A DNA stretch of 64,000 nucleotides from Auanema rhodensis (taxonomy: Eukaryota; Nematoda; Chromadorea; Rhabditida; Rhabditidae), in NCBI GenBank assembly GCA_964057225.1, contig OZ059900.1:7512501-7576500 (forward strand), read 5' to 3'. This document shows, piece by piece, positions 1-13,855 of the stretch. Below the pieces are notes generated by a model that was not told the DNA's origin, made no database searches, and saw only the letters and a program-made list of their open reading frames with translations. A program made the translations under genes and the position numbers. The stretch's first letter is position 1; each line of letters opens with the position of its first letter.

Positions 1-284
1 AAGAATTATTGGTTTTTTGGGGTTTGAAGGGCGTTTTGGCTAAATCAGTCAAACTTTTGATCTTAAGCATATTTTTTTCTTCTAAAACGACTAAATGTAT
101 AAAATACTGTCATAGAATGTTCATATAGGTGTATTTTGCACGAATATCAAAACTGATTGAAATATGGGCCTTTTTATGCTCAAAACGCCATATATTCAAC
201 GATTTTGGGTACAAAACATGTGAAAACTATATGTTTTGATCAGACCCTTTGAGATATGGATTTGAAATTCAGGATTCATAAACT
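1..284 (+). repeat. Partial monomer at left edge
   Basis: This is the last 284 bp of a monomer whose start lies before the window. It carries GCGTTTTGGCTAAATC, GTATAAAA and AACTATATG, the same combination as the monomer at 3765. It is therefore the last member of the 11-monomer higher-order repeat, and the array continues to the left. Confidence 0.95.
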
Positions 285-3200
285 TTGACTATTTTTACAT
301 ATATATGTTCAATTGTAACCACTTTGGTCAAAAAGGACCGAAAATATCAAGAATTATTGGTTTTTTGGGGTTTGAAGGGCATTTTGGCTAAATCAGTCAA
401 ACTTTTGATCTTAAGCATATTTTTTTCTTCTAAAACGACTAAATGTATGAAATACTGTCATAGAATGTTCATATAGGTGTATTTTGCACGAATATCAAAA
501 CTGATTGAAATATGGACCTTTTTATGTTCAAAACGCCATATATTCAACGATTTTGGGTACAAAACATGTGAAAACTGTATGTTTTGATCAGACCCTTTGA
601 GATATGGATTTGAAATTCAGGATTCATAAACTTTGACTATTTTTACATATATATGTTCAATTTTAACCACTTTGGTCAAAAAGGACCGAAAATATCAAGA
701 ATTATTGGTTTTTTGGGGATTGAAGGGCATTTTGGCAAAATCAGTCAAACTTTTGATCTTAAGCATATTTTTTTCTTCTAAAACGACTAAATGTATGAAA
801 TACTGTCATAGAATGTTCATATAGGTGTATTTTGCACGAATATCAAAACTGATTGAAATATGGGCCTTTTTATGCTCAAAACGCCATATATTCAACGATT
901 TTGGGTACAAAACATGTGAAAACTGTATGTTTTGATCAGACCCTTTGAGATATGGATTTGAAATTCAGGATTCATAAACTTTGACTATTTTTACATATAT
1001 ATGTTCAATTTTAACCACTTTGGTCAAGAAGGACCGAAAATATCAAGAATTATTGGTTTTTTGGGGTTTGAAGGGCATTTTGGCAAAATCAGTCAAACTT
1101 TTGATCTTAAGCATATTTTTTTCTTCTAAAACGACTAAATGTATAAAATACTGTCATAGAATGTTCATATAGGTGTATTTTGCACGAATATCAAAACTGA
1201 TTGAAATATGGGCCTTTTTATGCTCAAAACGCCATATATTCAACGATTTTGGGTACAAAACATGTGAAAACTGTATGTTTTGATCAGACCCTTTGAGATA
1301 TGGATTTGAAATTCAGGATTCATGAACTTTGACTATTTTTACATATATATGTCCAATTTTAACCACTTTGGTCAAAAAGGACCGAAAATATCAAGAATTA
1401 TTGGTTTTTTGGGGATTGAAGGGCATTTTGGCAAAATCAGTCAAACTTTTGATCTTAAGCATATTTTTTTCTTCTAAAACGACTAAATGTATGAAATACT
1501 GTCATAGAATGTTCATATAGGTGTATTTTGCACGAATATCAAAACTGATTGAAATATGGGCCTTTTTATGCTCAAAACGCCATATATTCAACGATTTTGG
1601 GTACAAAACATGTGAAAACTGTATGTTTTGATCAGACCCTTTGAGATATGGATTTGAAATTCAGGATTCATAAACTTTGACTATTTTTACATATATATGT
1701 TCAATTTTAACCACTTTGGTCAAGAAGGACCGAAAATATCAAGAATTATTGGTTTTTTGGGGTTTGAAGGGCATTTTGGCAAAATCAGTCAAACTTTTGA
1801 TCTTAAGCATATTTTTTTCTTCTAAAACGACTAAATGTATAAAATACTGTCATAGAATGTTCATATAGGTGTATTTTGCACGAATATCAAAACTGATTGA
1901 AATATGGGCCTTTTTATGCTCAAAACGCCATATATTCAACGATTTTGGGTACAAAACATGTGAAAACTGTATGTTTTGATCAGACCCTTTGAGATATGGA
2001 TTTGAAATTCAGGATTCATAAACTTTGACTATTTTTACATATATATGTCCAATTTTAACCACTTTGGTCGAAAAGGACCGAAAATATCAAGAATTATTGG
2101 TTTTTTGGGGGTTGAAGGGCATTTTGGCAAAATCAGTCAAACTTTTGATCTTAAGCATATTTTTTTCTTCTAAAACGACTAAATGTATGAAATACTGTCA
2201 TAGAATGTTCATATAGGTGTATTTTGCACGAATATCAAAACTGATTGAAATATGGGCCTTTTTATGTTCAAAACGCCATATATTCAACGATTTTGGGTAC
2301 AAAACATGTGAAAACTGTATGTTTTGATCAGACCCTTTGAGATATGGATTTGAAATTCAGGATTCATAAACTTTGGCTATTTTTACATATATATGTCCAA
2401 TTTTAACCACTTTGGTCAAAAAGGACCGAAAATATCAAGAATTATTGGTTTTTTGGGGATTGAAGGGCATTTTGGCAAAATCAGTCAAACTTTTGATCTT
2501 AAGCATATTTTTTTCTTCTAAAACGACTAAATGTATGAAATACTGTCATAGAATGTTCATATAGGTGTATTTTGCACGAATATCAAAACTGATTGAAATA
2601 TGGGCCTTTTTATGTTCAAAACGCCATATATTCAACGATTTTGGGTACAAAACATGTGAAAACTGTATGTTTTGATCAGACCCTTTGAGATATGGATTTG
2701 AAATTCAGGATTCATGAACTTTGACTATTTTTACATATATATGTCCAATTTCAACCACTTTGGTCAAAAAGGACCGAAAATATCAAGAATTATTGGTTTT
2801 TTGGGGATTGAAGGGCATTTTGGCAAAATCAGTCAAACTTTTGATCTTAAGCATATTTTTTTCTTCTAAAACGACTAAATGTATGAAATACTGTCATAGA
2901 ATGTTCATATAGGTGTATTTTGCACGAATATCAAAACTGATTGAAATATGGGCCTTTTTATGCTCAAAACGCCATATATTCAACGATTTTGGGTACAAAA
3001 CATGTGAAAACTGTATGTTTTGATCAGACCCTTTGAGATATGGATTTGAAATTCAGGATTCATAAACTTTGACTATTTTTACATATATATGTTCAATTTT
3101 AACCACTTTGGTCAAGAAGGACCGAAAATATCAAGAATTATTGGTTTTTTGGGGTTTGAAGGGCATTTTGGCAAAATCAGTCAAACTTTTGATCTTAAGC

Positions 3201-3828
3201 ATATTTTTTTCTTCTAAAACGACTAAATGTATGAAATACTGTCATAGAATGTTCATATAGGTGTATTTTGCACGAATATCAAAACTGATTGAAATATGGG
3301 CCTTTTTATGCTCAAAACGCCATATATTCAACGATTTTGGGTACAAAACATGTGAAAACTGTATGTTTTGATCAGACCCTTTGAGATATGGATTTGAAAT
3401 TCAGGATTCATAAACTTTGACTATTTTTACATATATATGTTCAATTTTAACCACTTTGGTCAAAAAGGACCGAAAATATCAAGAATTATTGGTTTTTTGG
3501 GGTTTGAAGGGCGTTTTGGCTAAATCAGTCAAACTTTTGATCTTAAGCATATTTTTTTCTTCTAAAACGACTAAATGTATGAAATACTGTCATAGAATGT
3601 TCATATAGGTGTATTTTGCACGAATATCAAAACTGATTGAAATATGGGCCTTTTTATGCTCAAAACGCCATATATTCAACGATTTTGGGTACAAAACATG
3701 TGAAAACTGTATGTTTTGATCAGACCCTTTGAGATATGGATTTGAAATTCAGGATTCATAAACTTTGACTATTTTTACATATATATGTTCAATTTTAACC
3801 ACTTTGGTCAAAAAGGACCGAAAATATC
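1..3828 (+). repeat. 11-monomer higher-order repeat, copy 1 (3828 bp)
   Basis: Starting from the partial monomer, the order of variant classes is: GTAACC unit (285); GGGATTG unit (633); AAGAAGG with GTATAAAA (981); GTCCAA with GGGATTG (1329); AAGAAGG with GTATAAAA (1677); GTCGAAAAGG with a five-G run (2025); TTGGCT start (2373); TTTCAACC unit (2721); AAGAAGG with GTATGAAA (3069); then two GCGTTTTGGCT units (3417, 3765). The same order restarts 3828 bp later, which shows the HOR. Phase within the HOR is arbitrary. Confidence 0.9.
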
Positions 3829-6800
3829 AAGAATTATTGGTTTTTTGGGGTTTGAAGGGCGTTTTGGCTAAATCAGTCAAACTTTTGATCTTAAGCATAT
3901 TTTTTTCTTCTAAAACGACTAAATGTATAAAATACTGTCATAGAATGTTCATATAGGTGTATTTTGCACGAATATCAAAACTGATTGAAATATGGGCCTT
4001 TTTATGCTCAAAACGCCATATATTCAACGATTTTGGGTACAAAACATGTGAAAACTATATGTTTTGATCAGACCCTTTGAGATATGGATTTGAAATTCAG
4101 GATTCATAAACTTTGACTATTTTTACATATATATGTTCAATTGTAACCACTTTGGTCAAAAAGGACCGAAAATATCAAGAATTATTGGTTTTTTGGGGTT
4201 TGAAGGGCATTTTGGCTAAATCAGTCAAACTTTTGATCTTAAGCATATTTTTTTCTTCTAAAACGACTAAATGTATGAAATACTGTCATAGAATGTTCAT
4301 ATAGGTGTATTTTGCACGAATATCAAAACTGATTGAAATATGGACCTTTTTATGTTCAAAACGCCATATATTCAACGATTTTGGGTACAAAACATGTGAA
4401 AACTGTATGTTTTGATCAGACCCTTTGAGATATGGATTTGAAATTCAGGATTCATAAACTTTGACTATTTTTACATATATATGTTCAATTTTAACCACTT
4501 TGGTCAAAAAGGACCGAAAATATCAAGAATTATTGGTTTTTTGGGGATTGAAGGGCATTTTGGCAAAATCAGTCAAACTTTTGATCTTAAGCATATTTTT
4601 TTCTTCTAAAACGACTAAATGTATGAAATACTGTCATAGAATGTTCATATAGGTGTATTTTGCACGAATATCAAAACTGATTGAAATATGGGCCTTTTTA
4701 TGCTCAAAACGCCATATATTCAACGATTTTGGGTACAAAACATGTGAAAACTGTATGTTTTGATCAGACCCTTTGAGATAAGGATTTGAAATTCAGGATT
4801 CATAAACTTTGACTATTTTTACATATATATGTTCAATTTTAACCACTTTGGTCAAGAAGGACCGAAAATATCAAGAATTATTGGTTTTTTGGGGTTTGAA
4901 GGGCATTTTGGCAAAATCAGTCAAACTTTTGATCTTAAGCATATTTTTTTCTTCTAAAACGACTAAATGTATAAAATACTGTCATAGAATGTTCATATAG
5001 GTGTATTTTGCACGAATATCAAAACTGATTGAAATATGGGCCTTTTTATGCTCAAAACGCCATATATTCAACGATTTTGGGTACAAAACATGTGAAAACT
5101 GTATGTTTTGATCAGACCCTTTGAGATATGGATTTGAAATTCAGGATTCATGAACTTTGACTATTTTTACATATATATGTCCAATTTTAACCACTTTGGT
5201 CAAAAAGGACCGAAAATATCAAGAATTATTGGTTTTTTGGGGATTGAAGGGCATTTTGGCAAAATCAGTCAAACTTTTGATCTTAAGCATATTTTTTTCT
5301 TCTAAAACGACTAAATGTATGAAATACTGTCATAGAATGTTCATATAGGTGTATTTTGCACGAATATCAAAACTGATTGAAATATGGGCCTTTTTATGCT
5401 CAAAACGCCATATATTCAACGATTTTGGGTACAAAACATGTGAAAACTGTATGTTTTGATCAGACCCTTTGAGATATGGATTTGAAATTCAGGATTCATA
5501 AACTTTGACTATTTTTACATATATATGTTCAATTTTAACCACTTTGGTCAAGAAGGACCGAAAATATCAAGAATTATTGGTTTTTTGGGGTTTGAAGGGC
5601 ATTTTGGCAAAATCAGTCAAACTTTTGATCTTAAGCATATTTTTTTCTTCTAAAACGACTAAATGTATAAAATACTGTCATAGAATGTTCATATAGGTGT
5701 ATTTTGCACGAATATCAAAACTGATTGAAATATGGGCCTTTTTATGCTCAAAACGCCATATATTCAACGATTTTGGGTACAAAACATGTGAAAACTGTAT
5801 GTTTTGATCAGACCCTTTGAGATATGGATTTGAAATTCAGGATTCATAAACTTTGACTATTTTTACATATATATGTCCAATTTTAACCACTTTGGTCGAA
5901 AAGGACCGAAAATATCAAGAATTATTGGTTTTTTGGGGGTTGAAGGGCATTTTGGCAAAATCAGTCAAACTTTTGATCTTAAGCATATTTTTTTCTTCTA
6001 AAACGACTAAATGTATGAAATACTGTCATAGAATGTTCATATAGGTGTATTTTGCACGAATATCAAAACTGATTGAAATATGGGCCTTTTTATGTTCAAA
6101 ACGCCATATATTCAACGATTTTGGGTACAAAACATGTGAAAACTGTATGTTTTGATCAGACCCTTTGAGATATGGATTTGAAATTCAGGATTCATAAACT
6201 TTGGCTATTTTTACATATATATGTCCAATTTTAACCACTTTGGTCAAAAAGGACCGAAAATATCAAGAATTATTGGTTTTTTGGGGATTGAAGGGCATTT
6301 TGGCAAAATCAGTCAAACTTTTGATCTTAAGCATATTTTTTTCTTCTAAAACGACTAAATGTATGAAATACTGTCATAGAATGTTCATATAGGTGTATTT
6401 TGCACGAATATCAAAACTGATTGAAATATGGGCCTTTTTATGTTCAAAACGCCATATATTCAACGATTTTGGGTACAAAACATGTGAAAACTGTATGTTT
6501 TGATCAGACCCTTTGAGATATGGATTTGAAATTCAGGATTCATGAACTTTGACTATTTTTACATATATATGTCCAATTTCAACCACTTTGGTCAAAAAGG
6601 ACCGAAAATATCAAGAATTATTGGTTTTTTGGGGATTGAAGGGCATTTTGGCAAAATCAGTCAAACTTTTGATCTTAAGCATATTTTTTTCTTCTAAAAC
6701 GACTAAATGTATGAAATACTGTCATAGAATGTTCATATAGGTGTATTTTGCACGAATATCAAAACTGATTGAAATATGGGCCTTTTTATGCTCAAAACGC

Positions 6801-7060
6801 CATATATTCAACGATTTTGGGTACAAAACATGTGAAAACTGTATGTTTTGATCAGACCCTTTGAGATATGGATTTGAAATTCAGGATTCATAAACTTTGA
6901 CTATTTTTACATATATATGTTCAATTTTAACCACTTTGGTCAAGAAGGACCGAAAATATCAAGAATTATTGGTTTTTTGGGGTTTGAAGGGCATTTTGGC
7001 AAAATCAGTCAAACTTTTGATCTTAAGCATATTTTTTTCTTCTAAAACGACTAAATGTAT
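3829..7060 (+). repeat. 11-monomer higher-order repeat, copy 2 (truncated)
   Basis: This matches 1-3232 at an offset of 3828 bp at the diagnostic positions, including the rare GTCGAAAAGG unit (5853 against 2025), the TTGGCT start (6201 against 2373) and TTTCAACC (6549 against 2721). A private difference is GATAAGG at about 4775, where the other copy has GATATGG. The match ends inside the monomer at 6897, where GTATAAAA and AACTATATG replace the expected GTATGAAA and AACTGTATG. Confidence 0.88.
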
Positions 7061-7244
7061 AAAATACTGTCATAGAATGTTCATATAGGTGTATTTTGCA
7101 CGAATATCAAAACTGATTGAAATATGGGCCTTTTTATGCTCAAAACGCCATATATTCAACGATTTTGGGTACAAAACATGTGAAAACTATATGTTTTGAT
7201 CAGACCCTTTGAGATATGGATTTGAAATTCAGGATTCATAAACT
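6897..7244 (+). repeat. Hybrid monomer at HOR junction
   Basis: The left part (AAGAAGG, GGCAAAATC) matches the monomer at 3069. The right part (GTATAAAA, AACTATATG, then a GTAACC unit) matches the monomer at 3765. The switch lies between offsets 105 and 165, roughly 7001-7061. It removes two monomers relative to the 11-mer order and looks like an in-register unequal exchange or gene conversion junction. Monomers at 10377 and 16639 carry the same combination. Confidence 0.75.
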
Positions 7245-10200
7245 TTGACTATTTTTACATATATATGTTCAATTGTAACCACTTTGGTCAAAAAGGACCG
7301 AAAATATCAAGAATTATTGGTTTTTTGGGGTTTGAAGGGCATTTTGGCTAAATCAGTCAAACTTTTGATCTTAAGCATATTTTTTTCTTCTAAAACGACT
7401 AAATGTATGAAATACTGTCATAGAATGTTCATATAGGTGTATTTTGCACGAATATCAAAACTGATTGAAATATGGACCTTTTTATGTTCAAAACGCCATA
7501 TATTCAACGATTTTGGGTACAAAACATGTGAAAACTGTATGTTTTGATCAGACCCTTTGAGATATGGATTTGAAATTCAGGATTCATAAACTTTGACTAT
7601 TTTTACATATATATGTTCAATTTTAACCACTTTGGTCAAAAAGGACCGAAAATATCAAGAATTATTGGTTTTTTGGGGTTTGAAGGGCATTTTGGCTAAA
7701 TCAATCAAACTTTTGATCTTAAGCATATTTTTTTCTTCTAAAACGACTAAATGTATGAAATACTGTCATAGAATGTTCATATAGGTGTATTTTGCACGAA
7801 TATCAGAACTGATTGAAATATGGGCCTTTTTATGCTCAAAACGCCATATATTCAACGATTTTGGGTACAAAACATGTGAAAACGATATGTTTTGATCAGA
7901 CCCTTTGAGATATGGATTTGAAATTCAGGATTCATAAACTTCGACTATTTCTACATATATATGTCCAATTTTAACCACTTTGGTCAAAAAGGACCGAAAA
8001 TATCAAGAATTATTGGTTTTTTGGGGATTGAAGGGCATTTTGGCAAAATCAGTCAAACTTTTGATCTTAAGCATATTTTTTTCTTCTAAAACGACTAAAT
8101 GTATGAAATACTGTCATAGAATGTTCATATAGGTGTATTTTGCACGAATATCAAAACTGATTGAAATATGGGCCTTTTTATGCTCAAAACGCCATATATT
8201 CAACGATTTTGGGTACAAAACATGTGAAAACTGTATGTTTTGATCAGACCCTTTGAGATATGGATTTAAAATTCAGGATTCATAAAATTCGACTATTTTT
8301 ACATATATATGTCCAATTTTAACCACTTTGGTCAAAAAGGACCGAAAATATCAAGAATTATTGGTTTTTTGGGGTTTGAAGGGCATTTTGGCTAAATCAG
8401 TCAAACTTTTGATCTTAAGCATATTTTTTTCTTCTAAAACGACTAAATGTATGAAATACTGTCATAGAATGTTCATATAGGTGTATTTTGCACGAATATC
8501 AAAACTGATTGAAATATGGGCCTTTTTATGCTCAAAACGCCATATATTCAACGATTTTGGGTACAAAACATGTGAAAACTGTATGTTTTGATCAGACCCT
8601 TTGAGATATGGATTTGAAATTCAGGATTCATAAACTTTGACTATTTTTACATATATATGTCCAATTTTAACCACTTTGGTCAAAAAGGACCGAAAATATC
8701 AAGAATTATTGGTTTTTTGGGGATTGAAGGGCATTTTGGCAAAATCAGTCAAACTTTTGATCTTAAGCATATTTTTTTCTTCTAAAACGACTAAATGTAT
8801 GAAATACTGTCATAGAATGTTCATATAGGTGTATTTTGCACAAATTTCAAAACTGATTGAAATATGGGCCTTTTTATGCTCAAAACGCCATATATTCAAC
8901 GATTTTGGGTACAAAACATGTGAAAACTGTATGTTTTGATCAGACCCTTTGAGATATGGATTTGAAATTCAGGATTCATAAACTTTGACTATTTTTACAT
9001 ATATATGTTCAATTTTAACCACTTTGGTCAAAAAGGACCGAAAATATCAAGAATTATTGGTTTTTTGGGGTTTGAAGGGCGTTTTGGCTAAATCAGTCAA
9101 ACTTTTGATCTTAAGCATATTTTTTTCTTCTAAAACGACTAAATGTATGAAATACTGTCATAGAATGTTCATATAGGTGTATTTTGCACGAATATCAAAA
9201 CTGATTGAAATATGGGCCTTTTTATGCTCAAAACGCCATATATTCAACGATTTTGGGTACAAAACATGTGAAAACTGTATGTTTTGATCAGACCCTTTGA
9301 GATATGGATTTGAAATTCAGGATTCATAAACTTTGACTATTTTTACATATATATGTTCAATTTTAACCACTTTGGTCAAAAAGGACCGAAAATATCAAGA
9401 ATTATTGGTTTTTTGGGGTTTGAAGGGCGTTTTGGCTAAATCAGTCAAACTTTTGATCTTAAGCATATTTTTTTCTTCTAAAACGACTAAATGTATAAAA
9501 TACTGTCATAGAATGTTCATATAGGTGTATTTTGCACGAATATCAAAACTGATTGAAATATGGGCCTTTTTATGCTCAAAACGCCATATATTCAACGATT
9601 TTGGGTACAAAACATGTGAAAACTATATGTTTTGATCAGACCCTTTGAGATATGGATTTGAAATTCAGGATTCATAAACTTTGACTATTTTTACATATAT
9701 ATGTTCAATTGTAACCACTTTGGTCAAAAAGGACCGAAAATATCAAGAATTATTGGTTTTTTGGGGTTTGAAGGGCATTTTGGCTAAATCAGTCAAACTT
9801 TTGATCTTAAGCATATTTTTTTCTTCTAAAACGACTAAATGTATGAAATACTGTCATAGAATGTTCATATAGGTGTATTTTGCACGAATATCAAAACTGA
9901 TTGAAATATGGACCTTTTTATGTTCAAAACGCCATATATTCAACGATTTTGGGTACAAAACATGTGAAAACTGTATGTTTTGATCAGACCCTTTGAGATA
10001 TGGATTTGAAATTCAGGATTCATAAACTTTGACTATTTTTACATATATATGTTCAATTTTAACCACTTTGGTCAAAAAGGACCGAAAATATCAAGAATTA
10101 TTGGTTTTTTGGGGATTGAAGGGCATTTTGGCAAAATCAGTCAAACTTTTGATCTTAAGCATATTTTTTTCTTCTAAAACGACTAAATGTATGAAATACT

Positions 10201-10724
10201 GTCATAGAATGTTCATATAGGTGTATTTTGCACGAATATCAAAACTGATTGAAATATGGGCCTTTTTATGCTCAAAACGCCATATATTCAACGATTTTGG
10301 GTACAAAACATGTGAAAACTGTATGTTTTGATCAGACCCTTTGAGATATGGATTTGAAATTCAGGATTCATAAACTTTGACTATTTTTACATATATATGT
10401 TCAATTTTAACCACTTTGGTCAAGAAGGACCGAAAATATCAAGAATTATTGGTTTTTTGGGGTTTGAAGGGCATTTTGGCAAAATCAGTCAAACTTTTGA
10501 TCTTAAGCATATTTTTTTCTTCTAAAACGACTAAATGTATAAAATACTGTCATAGAATGTTCATATAGGTGTATTTTGCACGAATATCAAAACTGATTGA
10601 AATATGGGCCTTTTTATGCTCAAAACGCCATATATTCAACGATTTTGGGTACAAAACATGTGAAAACTATATGTTTTGATCAGACCCTTTGAGATATGGA
10701 TTTGAAATTCAGGATTCATAAACT
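7245..10724 (+). repeat. 10-monomer higher-order repeat, copy 1 (3480 bp)
   Basis: The order is: GTAACC unit (7245); CTAAATCAATC unit (7593); TTTCTAC unit (7941); AAAATTCGAC unit (8289); GGGATTG unit ending CACAAATTTC (8637); two GCGTTTTGGCT units (8985, 9333); GTAACC (9681); GGGATTG (10029); AAGAAGG with GTATAAAA (10377). Units 8985-10377 repeat the order at 3417-4809, 5568 bp (16 monomers) apart, so this block was partly assembled from the 11-mer. Confidence 0.85.
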
Positions 10725-12860
10725 TTGACTATTTTTACATATATATGTTCAATTGTAACCACTTTGGTCAAAAAGGACCGAAAATATCAAGAATTATTGG
10801 TTTTTTGGGGTTTGAAGGGCATTTTGGCTAAATCAGTCAAACTTTTGATCTTAAGCATATTTTTTTCTTCTAAAACGACTAAATGTATGAAATACTGTCA
10901 TAGAATGTTCATATAGGTGTATTTTGCACGAATATCAAAACTGATTGAAATATGGACCTTTTTATGTTCAAAACGCCATATATTCAACGATTTTGGGTAC
11001 AAAACATGTGAAAACTGTATGTTTTGATCAGACCCTTTGAGATATGGATTTGAAATTCAGGATTCATAAACTTTGACTATTTTTACATATATATGTTCAA
11101 TTTTAACCACTTTGGTCAAAAAGGACCGAAAATATCAAGAATTATTGGTTTTTTGGGGTTTGAAGGGCATTTTGGCTAAATCAATCAAACTTTTGATCTT
11201 AAGCATATTTTTTTCTTCTAAAACGACTAAATGTATGAAATACTGTCATAGAATGTTCATATAGGTGTATTTTGCACGAATATCAGAACTGATTGAAATA
11301 TGGGCCTTTTTATGCTCAAAACGCCATATATTCAACGATTTTGGGTACAAAACATGTGAAAACGGTATGTTTTGATCAGACCCTTTGAGATATGGATTTG
11401 AAATTCAGGATTCATAAACTTCGACTATTTCTACATATATATGTCCAATTTTAACCACTTTGGTCAAAAAGGACCGAAAATATCAAGAATTATTGGTTTT
11501 TTGGGGATTGAAGGGCATTTTGGCAAAATCAGTCAAACTTTTGATCTTAAGCATATTTTTTTCTTCTAAAACGACTAAATGTATGAAATACTGTCATAGA
11601 ATGTTCATATAGGTGTATTTTGCACGAATATCAAAACTGATTGAAATATGGGCCTTTTTATGCTCAAAACGCCATATATTCAACGATTTTGGGTACAAAA
11701 CATGTGAAAACTGTATGTTTTGATCAGACCCTTTGAGATATGGATTTAAAATTCAGGATTCATAAAATTCGACTATTTTTACATATATATGTCCAATTTT
11801 AACCACTTTGGTCAAAAAGGACCGAAAATATCAAGAATTATTGGTTTTTTGGGGTTTGAAGGGCATTTTGGCTAAATCAGTCAAACTTTTGATCTTAAGC
11901 ATATTTTTTTCTTCTAAAACGACTAAATGTATGAAATACTGTCATAGAATGTTCATATAGGTGTATTTTGCACGAATATCAAAACTGATTGAAATATGGG
12001 CCTTTTTATGCTCAAAACGCCATATATTCAACGATTTTGGGTACAAAACATGTGAAAACTGTATGTTTTGATCAGACCCTTTGAGATATGGATTTGAAAT
12101 TCAGGATTCATAAACTTTGACTATTTTTACATATATATGTCCAATTTTAACCACTTTGGTCAAAAAGGACCGAAAATATCAAGAATTATTGGTTTTTTGG
12201 GGATTGAAGGGCATTTTGGCAAAATCAGTCAAACTTTTGATCTTAAGCATATTTTTTTCTTCTAAAACGACTAAATGTATGAAATACTGTCATAGAATGT
12301 TCATATAGGTGTATTTTGCACAAATTTCAAAACTGATTGAAATATGGGCCTTTTTATGCTCAAAACGCCATATATTCAACGATTTTGGGTACAAAACATG
12401 TGAAAACTGTATGTTTTGATCAGACCCTTTGAGATATGGATTTGAAATTCAGGATTCATAAACTTTGACTATTTTTACATATATATGTTCAATTTTAACC
12501 ACTTTGGTCAAAAAGGACCGAAAATATCAAGAATTATTGGTTTTTTGGGGTTTGAAGGGCGTTTTGGCTAAATCAGTCAAACTTTTGATCTTAAGCATAT
12601 TTTTTTCTTCTAAAACGACTAAATGTATGAAATACTGTCATAGAATGTTCATATAGGTGTATTTTGCACGAATATCAAAACTGATTGAAATATGGGCCTT
12701 TTTATGCTCAAAACGCCATATATTCAACGATTTTGGGTACAAAACATGTGAAAACTGTATGTTTTGATCAGACCCTTTGAGATATGGATTTGAAATTCAG
12801 GATTCATAAACTTTGACTATTTTTACATATATATGTTCAATTTTAACCACTTTGGTCAAA
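10725..12860 (+). repeat. 10-monomer higher-order repeat, copy 2 (first six monomers)
   Basis: Units 10725, 11073, 11421, 11769, 12117 and 12465 match 7245-8985 at 3480 bp, including the rare CTAAATCAATC and CACAAATTTC variants. One visible difference is AACGGTATG at about 11361 against AACGATATG at 7881. The order breaks in the monomer at 12813, which has GCATTTTGGCAAAATC where the first copy has GCGTTTTGGCT. The right boundary is approximate. Confidence 0.85.
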
Positions 12861-13855
12861 AAGGACCGAAAATATCAAGAATTATTGGTTTTTTGGGGTT
12901 TGAAGGGCATTTTGGCAAAATCAGTCAAACTTTTGATCTTAAGCATATTTTTTTCTTCTAAAACGACTAAATGTATGAAATACTGTCAAAGAATGTTCAT
13001 ATAGGTGTATTTTGCACGAATATCAAAACTGATTGAAATATGGGCCTTTTTATGCTCAAAACGCCATATATTCAACGATTTTGGGTACAAAACATGTGAA
13101 AACTGTATGTTTTGATCAGACCCTTTGAGATATGGATTTAAAATTCAGGATTCATAAAATTCGACTATTTTTACATATATATGTCCAATTTTAACCACTT
13201 TGGTCAAAAAGGACCGAAAATATCAAGAATTATTGGTTTTTTGGGGTTTGAAGGGCATTTTGGCAAAATCAGTCAAACTTTTGATCTTAAGCATATTTTT
13301 TTCTTCTAAAACGACTAAATGTATGAAATACTGTCATAGAATGTTCATATAGGTGTATTTTGCACGAATATCAAAACTGATTGAAATATGGGCCTTTTTA
13401 TGCTCAAAACGCCATATATTCAACGATTTTGGGTACAAAACATGTGAAAACTGTATGTTTTGATCAGACCCTTTGAGATATGGATTTGAAATTCAGGATT
13501 CATAAACTTCGACTATTTCTACATATATATGTCCAATTTTAACCACTTTGGTCAAAAAGGACCGAAAATATCAAGAATTATTGGTTTTTTGGGGTTTGAA
13601 GGGCATTTTGGCAAAATCAGTCAAACTTTTGATCTTAAGCATATTTTTTTTTCTAAAACGACTAAATGTATGAAATACTGTCAAAGAATGTTCATATAGG
13701 TGTATTTTGCACGAATATCAAAACTGATTGAAATATGGGCCTTTTTATGCTCAAAACGCCATATATTCAACGATTTTGGGTACAAAACATGTGAAAACTG
13801 TATGTTTTGATCAGACCCTTTGAGATATGGATTTGAAATTCAGGATTCATAAACT
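12813..13855 (+). repeat. 3-monomer higher-order repeat, copy 1 (1043 bp)
   Basis: It contains a TTGACT/GTTCAA unit with GTCAAAG (12813), an AAAATTCGAC unit with GTCATAG (13161) and a TCGACT/TTTCTAC unit with GTCAAAG (13509). The third monomer is 347 bp because its T7-CTTC tract has become T9-C. The block is repeated immediately to the right with the same deletion. Confidence 0.9.
13509..13855 (+). repeat. 347-bp monomer, 1-bp deletion in poly-T tract
   Basis: The tract at offsets 136-146 reads T9-CTAAAA instead of T7-CTTCTAAAA, a net loss of one base. The same allele occurs in the monomers at 14552 and 24643. Confidence 0.9.

Noticed and set aside
633-824. 63-codon plus-strand open frame recurring in many monomers (TTG start, Y/I/C-rich peptide ending before a TAG)
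   Set aside because: It relies on a TTG start, exists only in monomers with TTGACT and is lost wherever the unit has TCGACT or a 1-bp shift. There is no ribosome binding or promoter context, and variation is not biased to synonymous sites. It is a shadow of the repeat.
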